Source: an uncultured Rikenella sp. (lineage in GTDB: Bacteria > Bacteroidota > Bacteroidia > Bacteroidales > Rikenellaceae). From it: a stretch of 26,596 bases of DNA. The DNA lies in the NCBI RefSeq assembly GCF_910577125.1, contig NZ_CAJTMN010000022.1:1-26596 (forward strand). Reading direction: 5' to 3'. The position numbers were made by a program, and so were the translations under genes. Positions 1 through 8,475 of the stretch are shown here, piece by piece; positions within the stretch are counted from its first letter, which is position 1; each line of letters opens with the position of its first letter. A model generated the notes under the pieces. It made no database searches, was not told where the DNA came from, and was given only the letters and a program-made list of their open reading frames with translations.

Positions 1-55
1 ACTGCCCTCGGGCCGGGCAGGCCCCGCGTGCCCGCGGTGGGCAAATGGCCGTGTC

Positions 56-174
56 TACCCTAAAAGGAATCGCCGGGGGATTTTCAAGGGGGATGTAAGT
101 TCCCCTTGAATGTGCTCTTTGCCTACTTTCTATCACATAATAGAAAGTAGGGGCCTCCGCGGCCCGAGCGGAAC
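56..174. repeat. 119-bp repeat module with two hairpins, copy 1
   Basis: I count 6 differences in 119 aligned bases against 20356-20474. It contains a stem at 85-92/101-108 and a stem at 122-131/142-151 (CCTACTTTCT pairing with its complement). Several differences fall in the stems and preserve pairing: a T-A pair at the inner end of the second stem becomes C-G in the other copy, and a G-T pair in the first becomes G-C. That suggests selection on a folded RNA or single-stranded DNA. There is no T-tract, so it is not a standard terminator. Confidence 0.8.
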
Positions 175-265
175 CAAGAAAAAGATTGACTTAGAGTCCA
201 AAGATAGACAGCCGAATAACGTTAGGTAAATCGGGCTTTTTCCCGGCAGGTCAAATGGGCATTAT

Positions 266-340
266 CCGCGCGCCTTGGGAAATCTTGTCAAAACGCCCAG
301 GTGCATTTTGACGATTTCCCCCTTAAGGCGTGGCGCGCGG
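266..340. repeat. Nested hairpin H1
   Basis: Outer stem CCGCGCGCC (266-274) pairs with 332-340. Middle stem GGGAAATC (277-284) pairs with 313-320. Inner stem GTCAAAA (287-293) pairs with 306-312. Same three-tier layout as the hairpins at 12033, 12220, 14795, 14891 and 15191, but with a different inner stem. Confidence 0.8.
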
Positions 341-470
341 TGCCTTCGGGCACTCCGAGATGGCCGCCTCTACCCTAACAGGATAGAACTGCCCTGCGCG
401 AGCGGCGTCCGGGTGACCCCGGCGGGACGGAGCGAAACTGCGTTTCGCTAAGGCCGTCTCTGTCTTCTGT

Positions 471-656
471 TTATTCCGAGAGGCAACGCAACAGAAAACC
501 GACAGCCCGACCATATAGGCTGCAAACTTCGATTTTCGTTGTGGTGAAATTCAGGTTTATGCCATTGGTGTCGCTGGCAGATGCAGACCAGATATAACCG
601 TGGCTACAGACATAGCTGAGTCCACCCGACGCGTGACCGCGGTAGCCCGGGGCGGG
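471..656 (-). repeat. Cassette A: start-less C-terminal FISUMP/C-type-lectin-like coding segment
   Basis: Read on the minus strand it gives 61 codons and a TAA stop, from PAPGYRG to LLRCLSE. The framework (PAPG-x-R, a central tryptophan in YIWSAS, then R-A-x-G and RCLSE) matches the end of the Fibrobacter succinogenes major paralogous (FISUMP) domain, which has a C-type-lectin-like fold. No N-terminal half or plausible start codon belongs to it. The frame stays open upstream only because it runs across the adjacent gene in another frame. It begins 5 bp after the stop of the minus-strand gene at 662. The family match comes from recognised motifs; the cassette role is inferred. Confidence 0.8.
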
Positions 657-661
657 GCTGC

Positions 662-1024
662 TTATTGAAACTTTATCCCGCCCGGAAAGGGTGCTGCCGA
701 ACCCTCGCTTGCCTCCGTGTCCGTGTTCGACGAGAAACGCCATGTCGCCGGCACCAGCCTGATTCCTTTGACCTCGCCGTCGAACCCCCTCCACCGCTCC
801 GCCATCCCCCGGAAATCGAACCCCGAAGCCGCTACCCAAACCAGCAGCAACACAGAGGCAAACGCCGTCGCGAAAGTCGGAATCCGGTAGAGGTTTTTCG
901 ACGGAGGCAGCGGATCGAGCCGCTCGACCACCCGGCGCGTGAACCCGCAGTCCGGTATTCGTTCTGCACGAGCCGCCGCGAACAACTCCTCCAGCGGGTC
1001 TTTTTTTATGCTGTTGCGTTTCAT
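662..1024 (-). CDS. Small single-pass membrane protein following the ECF sigma factor
   Basis: 120 aa starting MKRNSIKKD. A charged N-terminal part (1-47) is followed by one hydrophobic segment (about 48-67), then a mixed tail. That suggests one membrane pass with a cytosolic N-terminus. The start ATG overlaps the sigma factor stop by 4 bp (ATGA), so translation is probably coupled. Position after an ECF sigma gene and the one-pass layout suggest an anti-sigma or accessory factor, but no zinc-binding anti-sigma motif (HxxxCxxC) or other known domain was seen, so function is unassigned. Its stop codon lies 5 bp from cassette A. Confidence 0.75.
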   Translation of the reverse strand: MKRNSIKKDPLEELFAAARAERIPDCGFTRRVVERLDPLPPSKNLYRIPTFATAFASVLLLVWVAASGFDFRGMAERWRGFDGEVKGIRLVPATWRFSSNTDTEASEGSAAPFPGGIKFQ

Positions 1025-1557
1025 AACTCTTCGTTTTTCAGATATTCCCTCAGTTTGGCCTTCGCCCGCGCCACCACGCTTTTGACCGTTCCCAGCGGCA
1101 TCTCGGCCACATGGGCGATCTGGCTGTGCGACAGCTGCTCGACAGCCGACAGCAGGATGACGTTCCGTTCCGTATCGTCCAGACACGCCAGCGCACTGTG
1201 CAGGATAGCGATTTCGGCCGGATTCTCCTCCCCGACCTCCGTCCGCTCGATCTCCTGCGTCGGGTGCACCGACCGCCGGTTGTCGAGGAACGTGCGGTAA
1301 GCGATCCGGAACAGCCACGCCCGAAAAGAGCCCAAACCCGAGAACTGGCCGATCGAGGTGAATGCCTTGATGAAACACTCCTGCGCCAGGTCGTCCGCCC
1401 GGAATCTGTCGCCTCCCGTCAGGTGGGTCAGGTAGCGCCTCAGGGGAGACTGGTAGCGTTCCACCAGCTCCCCGAAAGCCCCCCTGTCACCCGACCGTTT
1501 TACCCGTCGAACCAGCCACAAATCGCTGATCGGAAGGTGTTTATCGGTTTTCGTCAC
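1021..1557 (-). CDS. ECF-family RNA polymerase sigma factor
   Basis: 178 aa, usual ECF length. Region 2 spans about 25-95, with the DDLAQECFIKAF core-binding helix near 55-66 and FRAWLFRIAYRTFLDNRR near 78-95. Region 4 spans about 120-175, with a helix-turn-helix (LSHSQIAHVAEMPLGTVKSV) near 142-161. It would direct RNA polymerase to a small regulon; which one cannot be told from sequence. The start is GTG (MTKTDKHLP), 17 bp inside the end of the upstream membrane protein gene. It overlaps the following membrane protein gene by 4 bp. The three genes probably form one translationally coupled operon. Confidence 0.93.
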   Translation of the reverse strand: MTKTDKHLPISDLWLVRRVKRSGDRGAFGELVERYQSPLRRYLTHLTGGDRFRADDLAQECFIKAFTSIGQFSGLGSFRAWLFRIAYRTFLDNRRSVHPTQEIERTEVGEENPAEIAILHSALACLDDTERNVILLSAVEQLSHSQIAHVAEMPLGTVKSVVARAKAKLREYLKNEEL

Positions 1558-2140
1558 GGCGCTGCACGTAGAGACGGAACAAATGGACGATTGCGTATCC
1601 CACCCCGAGGATCAGCCCCCACAGTAGCAGCGAGGTGAAGAATCGCATGTGGCCCAGGTTGAGGAGTCCGATCCAGGCCAGGATAACGAACCCGATGATT
1701 GCTAAAACCAATAATCGCCGGATAAAACCCGTCAGCGGTCGTCCCGTCGTTTCGAGTTCCTGCAAAGAGCGGCCGTGTTCGATGGCGCATTGTTTCAGCT
1801 CATATTTCTTCTTCAGGGCGACATACCAGAATCGCATGATGAAGAAAACCATCGCCACCCCCGCGCCGGTCGAGATGAGTACGATCAGTACGGCCACCAA
1901 ATGGTCTCCGTCGAAGCCGAACGGCGTGTCCGGGTTCCTGTTTACTCCTTCGATCGCCCCTTCCAGCGCGGTCATCCGAGCGTCGAGCGCCTGCAACAGG
2001 CTGTCCGTCCGGATTTCCGTCGGCGTATCGATAAGTGCGGCAAACTCCGTCGAATCGACCGGTTCGGCCGCCACCGGGGCGGCTGCGTTTCCGAAAATCA
2101 GCCCTGCGCCCAGCAGCAGGGAAAGTAACATGCGTTTCAT
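1541..2140 (-). CDS. Multi-pass membrane protein, DUF6249-like (tentative)
   Basis: 199 aa from MKRMLLSLLL. An N-terminal signal-like hydrophobic segment (about 1-27, ending AAPVAAEP) is followed by a polar region (28-78). Three hydrophobic segments follow at about 80-108, 146-165 and 170-193. Between the first and second of these is a charged stretch, KKKYELKQCAIEHGRSL, resembling the conserved cytosolic motif of DUF6249 proteins that often sit beside ECF sigma genes in Bacteroidales; the family name is from memory. It is first in the sigma operon and overlaps the sigma gene by 17 bp. It might sense membrane state for the sigma factor, which is inference only. Confidence 0.8.
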   Translation of the reverse strand: MKRMLLSLLLGAGLIFGNAAAPVAAEPVDSTEFAALIDTPTEIRTDSLLQALDARMTALEGAIEGVNRNPDTPFGFDGDHLVAVLIVLISTGAGVAMVFFIMRFWYVALKKKYELKQCAIEHGRSLQELETTGRPLTGFIRRLLVLAIIGFVILAWIGLLNLGHMRFFTSLLLWGLILGVGYAIVHLFRLYVQRRDENR

Positions 2141-2247
2141 AATGAGAAAATGACTGTTTGTGTGGTTGCTATATGATAGACGCAGCGGGGAGCGATTTCG
2201 GATGTCAGGGAACGAATTTTTTTTGATGAAAGACCTCTTCTGGGACC

Positions 2248-3564
2248 TTACAGCGTGATCCGGACGAACCGGCGGCCGTCCTGCCGCACCTTGTAGCGGT
2301 CGTCGATCCGGCGTCCCACCAGCCAGACGATCGTCTCTCCCGAGAGCAGCACCCCTTGCCGCGCTTTCTCCGCCACCGGCACTTTGGCGTCGATCAGGAA
2401 GTCGCTCACCTTCTTCTGGCCCGCCATCCCGAGCGGGATGAACCAGTCCCCCTCCCGCCAGCCACGCAGGTGAAGCGGAAATTTCAGCGCATCCGCCGTC
2501 AGGTAGGCCGTCTCCGGTGGCGTCGCCAGGCTGTCCGGAAGCTCGTCCAGCGAGAGCCACTCCACCCGCGGGTCGTCCGCCTCGATCCGCTCCTCGCGGA
2601 ACGGCTCGACCACTCGCGGAGCCAGCAGAATCCTCCGCCGGTCGATCCGTGCCGTCCATTTTTCCGCCTCGAACCGCTTGCCGGAGAGCGTCGTTCCGCT
2701 CCCGTCGTCCGCCCGCCGCAGCAGGTCGGCGATCTCCTCCGCCGTCTCCGGCACGAAGCCGAAGGGCCGCAGCAGCTCATAGAGCTCGAACCCGATGCAT
2801 GTCGCATCCAGCGCGTCGAGGTCGATCTCCTCCGGCCCGGCGAAAGCCCGCTCGCGCAGCCGTTCGACCTGGAGGTCGATGAACGCCTGTGTAGCCTGCA
2901 GCCGGACGAGGTTCTCCTCCATCGTTCGCGCGAAACGGTTGTTCGACGCGCTGTCCAATCGCGGCAGGATGTCGTGCCGCAGCCGGTTGCGGAGGTATTT
3001 GAGCGTGGCGTTGGTCGAGTCCTCGCGATACGGTACCCCGTGTGCCGCCGCATAGGCCGTCACCTCGTCCCGCCGGGCGAAGAGCAGCGGGCGGATGATG
3101 CGTCCGCGCCGGTCGGCGATGCCCGTCAGCCCGCGCAGCCCCGTTCCGCGCAACAGGTTGATGAAGAACGTTTCCGCCGAGTCGTCGGCGTGGTGGGCGA
3201 TGGCGATGCGGTCGTAGCCGTGGGAGTCGCAGAGCGTCTCGAACCACTCGTAACGCAGCCGCCGGGCCGCCATCTGGATCGATTCGCCGCTTGTTCGGGC
3301 CTCGGTCTCGGTGTCGAACCGAACCGTGTGGAGCGGAATGGCATGCTCTTCGCAGTAGGCCTCTACCAGTTGCTGGTCGCCGTCGGATTCGGCTCCGCGG
3401 AGTCCGAAATTGACGTGTGCCGCCGCGATGCGGCCCGGGCAGGCCTGTCGCAGCAGGTCGAGCAGCGTCATCGAGTCGACGCCCCCGCTGACGCCGATCA
3501 GGATGCGGTCTGTCGGATCGGCGAGGTGCCGCCGGTCGATGTATGTCTGGAGTCGTTCGAGCAT
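2248..3564 (-). CDS. tilS: tRNA(Ile)-lysidine synthetase
   Basis: 438 aa from MLERLQTYI. It attaches lysine to C34 of the CAU-anticodon isoleucine tRNA using ATP, which switches its reading to AUA. The N-terminal PP-loop ATPase motif SGGVDS is at about 26-31, and the IAHHADDSAETF motif typical of TilS follows. The C-terminal substrate-binding domain (about 360-438) contains LRGWREGDWFIPLGM and KKVSDFLID. Length suits the long form of the family. An upstream in-frame ATG at 3597 would add 11 residues; the chosen start leaves the usual short lead before the PP-loop. It is divergent from hydG across about 100 bp. Confidence 0.95.
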   Translation of the reverse strand: MLERLQTYIDRRHLADPTDRILIGVSGGVDSMTLLDLLRQACPGRIAAAHVNFGLRGAESDGDQQLVEAYCEEHAIPLHTVRFDTETEARTSGESIQMAARRLRYEWFETLCDSHGYDRIAIAHHADDSAETFFINLLRGTGLRGLTGIADRRGRIIRPLLFARRDEVTAYAAAHGVPYREDSTNATLKYLRNRLRHDILPRLDSASNNRFARTMEENLVRLQATQAFIDLQVERLRERAFAGPEEIDLDALDATCIGFELYELLRPFGFVPETAEEIADLLRRADDGSGTTLSGKRFEAEKWTARIDRRRILLAPRVVEPFREERIEADDPRVEWLSLDELPDSLATPPETAYLTADALKFPLHLRGWREGDWFIPLGMAGQKKVSDFLIDAKVPVAEKARQGVLLSGETIVWLVGRRIDDRYKVRQDGRRFVRITL

Positions 3565-3627
3565 GAGGAAGAGTTTGTGGTTTGACGTTCCCGGCATTTC
3601 CGTGCGTCCGGAAGTGTAAAAATAGTG

Positions 3628-3635
3628 TAATTTTG
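3628..3635 (+). promoter_or_regulatory. Possible Bacteroidetes -7 promoter box for hydG
   Basis: TAATTTTG fits the TAnnTTTG consensus and lies 32 bp before the hydG ATG. I saw no good TTTG -33 box at 19-21 bp upstream, so support is partial. Confidence 0.45.
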
Positions 3636-3667
3636 TGACGTGCGGCGAAAACCGCCGCATTCCGCAC

Positions 3668-5086
3668 ATGATTTTCACGCCGCAGACCTATCGCCTTCCC
3701 GACCGTCCGGGAGAACCCTTCATTGACGAACAGGAGATCGAAACCTTGTTGGCCCGCCACGCCTCGCCCACGGTAGAAGAGGTTCGGGCGGCCGTCGCCC
3801 GGGCCATGAACCGCGAGCGTCTCTCGCTGGCCGAGGTCGCCGTGCTGCTGGGCGCCGCGCCCGGAGAGCGGCCGCTCGTGCTGGAGGCCGCCGAACGGCT
3901 CAAACGCGAGGTCTACGGCGACCGGATCGTCCTTTTCGCACCGCTCTACATCGGGAACCGTTGTACGAACCGCTGCGCCTATTGCAGTTTCCGGGCCGAC
4001 AGCACCGAGACCGTGCGCAAGACCTTGACGGACGGGGAGATCGTCCGCGAGGTCGAGGCTCTCGAACGGGTCGGACACAAGCGGCTGATTCTGGTCTACG
4101 GCGAACATCCGGCCTACAGCCCGGAATACATCGCCCGCACGGTGCGGATCGCATACGGCGTGCGGACCGAGCCGGCCGGAGAGATTCGCCGGGTCAACAT
4201 CAACGCCGCTCCGCTCACCGTCGAGGGGTTCCGGACGGTGCACGAAGCCGGAATCGGAACCTATCAGATTTTTCAGGAGACCTACTACCGGGCGGCCTAC
4301 GCGCGGTATCATCTCGGCGGCCGGAAGGCCGACTACGACTGGCGGCTGACCGCCCTCGACCGGGCGATGGAGGCCGGTATCGACGACGTGGGGTTGGGCG
4401 CTTTGCTGGGGCTGCACGACTGGCGGTTCGAGGTGATGGGGCTCGTCCGGCACACGAACCATCTGGAAGCATGCTTCGGCGTCGGGCCGCACACGATTTC
4501 GTTCCCGCGGATCAAGGAGTCTTCGGCCTCGTTGCCGGCCGCGTCGCCCGTGGGAGACGAGGATTTCGTCTATGCCATTGCCGTGTTGAGGCTCGCCGTG
4601 CCGTATACCGGGCTGATTCTGACCGCCCGCGAACCGGCGTCGGTGCGCGATGAGGCGATCCGGTACGGCGTGTCGCAGATCGACGGCGGAACCCGGCTCG
4701 AGATCGGCAGCTACTCGGCGGAACCGGAGGACGAACAAGGCTCTCGGCAGTTCGCCATCCACGACGAACGGTCGCTGGACGAAATCGTCGGACGGCTGGT
4801 CGGGGAGGGCTATTTGCCGTCGTTCTGCACGGCCTGCTACCGCCGCGGACGGACGGGCGAACACTTCATGGAGTTCTCCGTGCCGGGCTTCATCAAGCGG
4901 TTCTGCGGGCCGAACGCGATCCTTACGCTGGCCGAGTACCTGACCGACTACGCCTCGGCGGAGGTGGCCTCGGCCGGCTGGAGCCGGATCGAGGCCACCC
5001 TGGAACAGCTGTCGGCCGAATCGGCGGCCGAGACTCGCGACCGGCTGGCCCGGATCCGGGCCGGAGAACGGGATATTTATTTTTAA
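3668..5086 (+). CDS. hydG: [FeFe]-hydrogenase maturation radical SAM tyrosine lyase HydG
   Basis: 472 aa, normal for HydG. This enzyme cleaves tyrosine to p-cresol and a dehydroglycine fragment, giving the CO and CN ligands of the hydrogenase H-cluster. The radical SAM motif CX3CX2C is C99, C103, C106 (CTNRCAYC). The C-terminal domain carries CX2CX22C at C387, C390 and C413, the auxiliary cluster motif that separates HydG from the thiamine enzyme ThiH. The chosen start, MIFTPQTYRL, fits other HydG proteins. A HAD gene follows after 13 bp. No hydE or hydA is present in the window, and hydF lies about 13.6 kb downstream. Confidence 0.95.
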   Translation: MIFTPQTYRLPDRPGEPFIDEQEIETLLARHASPTVEEVRAAVARAMNRERLSLAEVAVLLGAAPGERPLVLEAAERLKREVYGDRIVLFAPLYIGNRCTNRCAYCSFRADSTETVRKTLTDGEIVREVEALERVGHKRLILVYGEHPAYSPEYIARTVRIAYGVRTEPAGEIRRVNINAAPLTVEGFRTVHEAGIGTYQIFQETYYRAAYARYHLGGRKADYDWRLTALDRAMEAGIDDVGLGALLGLHDWRFEVMGLVRHTNHLEACFGVGPHTISFPRIKESSASLPAASPVGDEDFVYAIAVLRLAVPYTGLILTAREPASVRDEAIRYGVSQIDGGTRLEIGSYSAEPEDEQGSRQFAIHDERSLDEIVGRLVGEGYLPSFCTACYRRGRTGEHFMEFSVPGFIKRFCGPNAILTLAEYLTDYASAEVASAGWSRIEATLEQLSAESAAETRDRLARIRAGERDIYF

Positions 5087-5099
5087 TCTCATCATAGAA

Positions 5100-5765
5100 A
5101 TGCTTCAGGCAGCCCTTTTCGACATGGACGGCGTGATCGTCGATAACCGCGACGCGCATCTGCACGCTTTCGAACACTTTGCCGCACGCCACGGCATTCC
5201 CGACCTGGATGCCCGGACGCTGCTGCCCTGTTTCGGATCGACCAACGCCGTGATTATGGCCCGTTTGTTCGGCCGGGACGACCTGCCGGCCGACGAGGTC
5301 GAACGCCTCTCGCGCGAGAAGGAGGAGATCTATCGCGAGCTCTACGATCCGATTATGCGGCCGGCCGAGGGGTTGGTCGATCTGCTGGAGGCTTTGCGGG
5401 CGGCCGGGGTGCGGATCGCCGTGGGGAGCTCTGCGCCGCGGGTCAATGTCGATTTCGTGCTCGAACGGTGCGGCATCGCTCCGTATTTCGATGCCGTGGC
5501 GTCGGGGTCGGAGATCACCCGCAGCAAGCCCGATCCGGAGGTCTATCTGCTGGCGGCCGACAAATTGGGGGTCGATCCGCATGACTGCGTTGTTTTCGAG
5601 GACGCTTTCGTGGGGATGGAGGCGGCGCGGAGAGCCGGAGCCAAGGTCGTGGCCATCGCCTCCACCTTCCCGCGCGAGACGATCGAAGCCCGTGGGGATT
5701 ACGACCTGTTGATCGACCGTTTTGAAGATACTTCGGTGGCCGGTCTGAAGCGGTTGTGGGCATAG
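5100..5765 (+). CDS. HAD-superfamily phosphatase/phosphomutase, beta-phosphoglucomutase-like
   Basis: 221 aa. Motif I is DMDGVIVD (nucleophile D8, acid-base D10). Motif II serine is S110 (VGSSAP). Motif III lysine is K143 (RSKPDPEVY). Motif IV acids are E167 and D168 (FEDAFVGMEAA). A helical C1 cap lies at about 15-85. This layout fits small sugar-phosphate phosphatases or phosphomutases; the exact substrate cannot be told. It starts 13 bp after hydG and is probably co-transcribed with it, with no evident functional link. Confidence 0.9.
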   Translation: MLQAALFDMDGVIVDNRDAHLHAFEHFAARHGIPDLDARTLLPCFGSTNAVIMARLFGRDDLPADEVERLSREKEEIYRELYDPIMRPAEGLVDLLEALRAAGVRIAVGSSAPRVNVDFVLERCGIAPYFDAVASGSEITRSKPDPEVYLLAADKLGVDPHDCVVFEDAFVGMEAARRAGAKVVAIASTFPRETIEARGDYDLLIDRFEDTSVAGLKRLWA

Positions 5766-5804
5766 GCTGCGGTCTTTTCGTAAAAATTTCGTACTATTGT
5801 CCCT

Positions 5805-6095
5805 ATGCGACGAACCGAACCGATGCGGGTAGGCGAGCTGTTGGAGGATTTTCTCTCGACACGCGCCCTGGGGCCGGCCACCATGGAGGGTCGGGCGGTC
5901 GAGCTGTGGGCCGAGGCGGCCGGCGAATATGTGGTTCGTGCGACCGAAGATGTCTATATCCGCGGCGGGGTGCTCTACGTCCGTTTCTCGTCCGCGGCGG
6001 TGCGGGCCGAGATTTTCATGCGGCGGCGGGCGATCGCCGATCGGATCAACGGTTTGTTGCGGGCCCGGATCGTGCGGCACATCGTCGTGCGGTGA
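5805..6095 (+). CDS. DUF721 (DciA-like) protein
   Basis: 96 aa. The sequence RVGELLEDFLSTRALG, then a W-x-E-A-A-G segment and VYIRGGVLYVRFSSAAVRAE, followed by an R-rich helix, is characteristic of DUF721. Some members of that family (DciA) help load replicative helicase. Bacteroidetes members are short like this one. A second possible ATG (MRVGELL) is at 5823. TACTATTG at 5792-5799 resembles a -7 box with one mismatch but is only 5 bp from the start, so its role is doubtful. The glycosyltransferase follows after 23 bp. Confidence 0.82.
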   Translation: MRRTEPMRVGELLEDFLSTRALGPATMEGRAVELWAEAAGEYVVRATEDVYIRGGVLYVRFSSAAVRAEIFMRRRAIADRINGLLRARIVRHIVVR

Positions 6096-6118
6096 GGATA
6101 TGTGGAATACGGAAAAAG

Positions 6119-7174
6119 ATGAAAATCAGCGTAATCATACCGGTCTATCAGGTGGCGCCTTATATCGAGCGGTGCTTGCGGTCGGTGGCCGTGCAGACTG
6201 CCGGTTTGGCACCGGGAGACCGGATCGAATGTATCGTGGTGGATGATTGCGGGACGGACGATTCGATGCGTCGGGTCGAGGCCTTGACGGGTGAACTGGA
6301 GCAGGCCGGTGTGGAATTCCATATCGTGAGCCATATCCGGAACCGGGGACTGGCGGCAGCGCGGAATACCGGGACGGCTGCGGCGACGGGAGAGTGGATG
6401 TTTTATCTCGACGGCGACGACGAGCTGGAGCCGGGTGCATTGGCGGTTCTGGCCGCTGCAGCCGTGGCTGCCGACGGTCCGGACTGGGTGCAGGGCAATT
6501 ACCGTCGGGTGGAGGCTTCGGGCACGGTGCGGGAGGAGACGCGCTATTTCGATCCTGCACGGCCGGTTTATGCGGATCGGGAGGCGGTGACCGCCGGTTT
6601 CGGACGGCTCAATTTCAGCAATGCCACCGCCAAACTGATCCGGAGCGATTTTATCCGGGCATATGACTTGACTTTTTGCGAGGGGGTCACTTACGAAGAC
6701 GTATTGTGGTGTATGGAGGCCTATCCGCATGTGAAGCGGGTGGCGACGGTGGAATCGGCGACCTACCGCCACCACTTGCGGGCCGGGTCGATTATGCGGA
6801 GCGGCATGACGGAGGCCAAGTTGGATTCCGTGCTTCGGGTCGAACAGCGGTTGGCCGAACTGCCGCAGGATGTGAACGTGGGGCGGATTGCCGGCCAGCT
6901 GGCGGTTTTCGGAATGAAACACCTCTATCTCTCCCGTTTTTCAAGAGGCTTCCGGCGGCGGTGGATGGCGGCTTTGTGGGCGGCTGGCGTGCCGCGGCGG
7001 ATGCGGAGAAGTGCGGATGCGGTACGGGAGATGTTGCAGCCGTTGAGCCGGCTGGTTTTTGGAGCCTGCTGGCTGCCGCGGTGGCTGGCGCGGGGCTATT
7101 TGCGGATATTGCTGACACTGTATGCCGGATTTTTGAGGTTCCGTGAGTGGCGGACTACCCTCCATCAGGCGTAA
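6119..7174 (+). CDS. Family 2 glycosyltransferase
   Basis: 351 aa. The GT-A fold starts at once with KISVIIPVYQVAPYIERCL. The nucleotide-binding VDD is at about 41-43, the RGLAAARNTG motif near 76-85, and the metal-binding LDGDD near 97-101. A C-terminal basic region (about 285-345) with hydrophobic patches may hold it at the membrane. It probably adds a sugar to a cell-surface polysaccharide or glycan; donor and acceptor are unknown. No other polysaccharide genes are adjacent except galE two genes downstream. The ATG within AAAAGATGAAAATC was chosen because the family begins directly with this strand. Confidence 0.9.
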   Translation: MKISVIIPVYQVAPYIERCLRSVAVQTAGLAPGDRIECIVVDDCGTDDSMRRVEALTGELEQAGVEFHIVSHIRNRGLAAARNTGTAAATGEWMFYLDGDDELEPGALAVLAAAAVAADGPDWVQGNYRRVEASGTVREETRYFDPARPVYADREAVTAGFGRLNFSNATAKLIRSDFIRAYDLTFCEGVTYEDVLWCMEAYPHVKRVATVESATYRHHLRAGSIMRSGMTEAKLDSVLRVEQRLAELPQDVNVGRIAGQLAVFGMKHLYLSRFSRGFRRRWMAALWAAGVPRRMRRSADAVREMLQPLSRLVFGACWLPRWLARGYLRILLTLYAGFLRFREWRTTLHQA

Positions 7175-7185
7175 CTACGAAAATT

Positions 7186-8469
7186 ATGGACATACCCGAA
7201 CTCAAAGAACGGCTGCTCGAACGGTTGCTGCGCTACGCGGCGTTCGACACGCAGAGCGATCCGGAGAGCGAGACCTATCCCTCGACCGCCCGGCAGCTCC
7301 TGCTGCTCAACCATTTGATCGAAGAGCTGACCCTCATCGGACTGGACGAGGTCGAGATCGACGAGTACGGCTATGTGACCGCTACCGTGCCTTCCACTTT
7401 GCCGGAAGGGGACTCTTTTTCGCCGACGGTGGGTTTCATCGCCCACGTCGATACCTCGCCCGATATGTCGGGCGAAGGGGTGCGGCCGCAGGTCGTGCGC
7501 GACTACGACGGCGGTACCATTTCGTTGGGAGACAGCGGTCTTGTGCTTTCTCCGGATGATTTTCCGGAACTTGCGCTGCTGCGCGGACACACCTTGGTGA
7601 CCACCGACGGCACGACCCTGCTCGGGGCGGACGACAAGGCGGGGGTGGCCGAGATTGTGACAGCAGCGGAGTATCTCGTGACCCATCCGGAGGTGCCGCA
7701 CGGGCGTATTCGCATCGCCTTTACCCCGGACGAGGAGATCGGGCGCGGCGTCGATCACTTTGACGTTGAGCGGTTTGGTGCTTCGGTGGCCTATACGATG
7801 GACGGCGGGGCAGAGGGGGAACTGGAGTACGAGAACTTTAACGCCGCTTCGGCCCGGATCGCCATTCGCGGTCGGAATATCCATCCCGGGATGGCCAAAG
7901 GGAAGATGATCAATGCGATACAGGTGGCCGGCGAACTGAACGCCATGCTGCCGGCTTGGGAACGGCCGGAGCATACCGACGGATACGAGGGATTTTTCCA
8001 TCCCGTTTCGATTCGGGGCGACGTGGAGGCGGTCTCGATGGAGTACATCGTCCGCGACCACTCCCGGGAACGGTTCGAGGCCCGGAAAGCGGCCCTGACG
8101 GCGGCGGCGGAGTATCTGAACCGGCGTTATGGGGCCGATACCGTGGGGCTGACCCTGACCGACCAATATTATAACATGCGCGAGCGCGTGGAGACCTCTC
8201 CGGAGGCCGTCGCGCTGGCCCGCCGGGCGATGGACGAGGTGGGGGTGACGCCTTGCGTGCGGCCGATTCGCGGCGGGACGGACGGGGCGAGGCTCTCGTA
8301 CATGGGGCTGCCGTGTCCGAATCTCTTTACCGGCGGCGCGAACTTTCACGGACGGTACGAATACTGCTCCGTGGAGACCATGGCGGCGGCCACGCGTGTG
8401 ATCGTCCGGCTGGCGGAGCTGTGGGGCGCGTCGCGGCCGGCTGCTGCATCGAGTATCAACAAAAACTAA
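7186..8469 (+). CDS. pepT: Peptidase T (tripeptide aminopeptidase, M20B)
   Basis: 427 aa from MDIPELKERL. It removes the N-terminal residue of tripeptides in the cytoplasm using two metal ions. Metal and catalytic residues are visible: H87 and D89 in AHVDTSPD, bridging D149 in LLGADDKAG, catalytic E183 and E184 in PDEEIGRG, and D206 in YTMDGG. A dimerisation domain sits between about 215 and 320. Length is close to other PepT proteins. An in-frame ATG at 7147 would overlap the preceding gene; 7186 was preferred because it starts 11 bp after that gene stops and matches family N-termini. Confidence 0.95.
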   Translation: MDIPELKERLLERLLRYAAFDTQSDPESETYPSTARQLLLLNHLIEELTLIGLDEVEIDEYGYVTATVPSTLPEGDSFSPTVGFIAHVDTSPDMSGEGVRPQVVRDYDGGTISLGDSGLVLSPDDFPELALLRGHTLVTTDGTTLLGADDKAGVAEIVTAAEYLVTHPEVPHGRIRIAFTPDEEIGRGVDHFDVERFGASVAYTMDGGAEGELEYENFNAASARIAIRGRNIHPGMAKGKMINAIQVAGELNAMLPAWERPEHTDGYEGFFHPVSIRGDVEAVSMEYIVRDHSRERFEARKAALTAAAEYLNRRYGADTVGLTLTDQYYNMRERVETSPEAVALARRAMDEVGVTPCVRPIRGGTDGARLSYMGLPCPNLFTGGANFHGRYEYCSVETMAAATRVIVRLAELWGASRPAAASSINKN

Positions 8470-8475
8470 CGATAT

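Larger units (their letters stand above)
1..470. repeat. Non-coding composite repeat block preceding cassette A (left part outside window)
   Basis: No gene is visible here. The block is a chain of modules found again elsewhere. Positions 7-48 match 20695-20736 over 42 bp without mismatch. Positions 56-174 match 20356-20474 without gaps. A nested hairpin lies at 266-340. A motif around 355-392, built round CTACCCTAACAGGATAGAAC, recurs near 20663-20695 and inverted near 12418-12450. Positions about 393-460 (the GGGTGACCCCGGCGGGACGG module) recur directly before cassette D near 15350-15400. The block runs straight into cassette A at 471. Confidence 0.85.

Noticed and set aside
122..151. Hairpin as a rho-independent terminator
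   Set aside because: It has a strong stem but no following T-tract, and it belongs to a repeated module with no gene ending nearby.
471..839. Minus-strand open frame of 122 codons beginning with ATG and ending in cassette A
   Set aside because: Its first half is the 662-1024 gene read in another frame and has no family features. Only the PAPG-to-RCLSE part is meaningful.
2777..5095. 772-codon minus-strand open frame across tilS and hydG
   Set aside because: It runs antisense to clearly identified hydG and in a wrong frame of tilS. It is rich in R, P and G, as expected from high-GC shadow frames.
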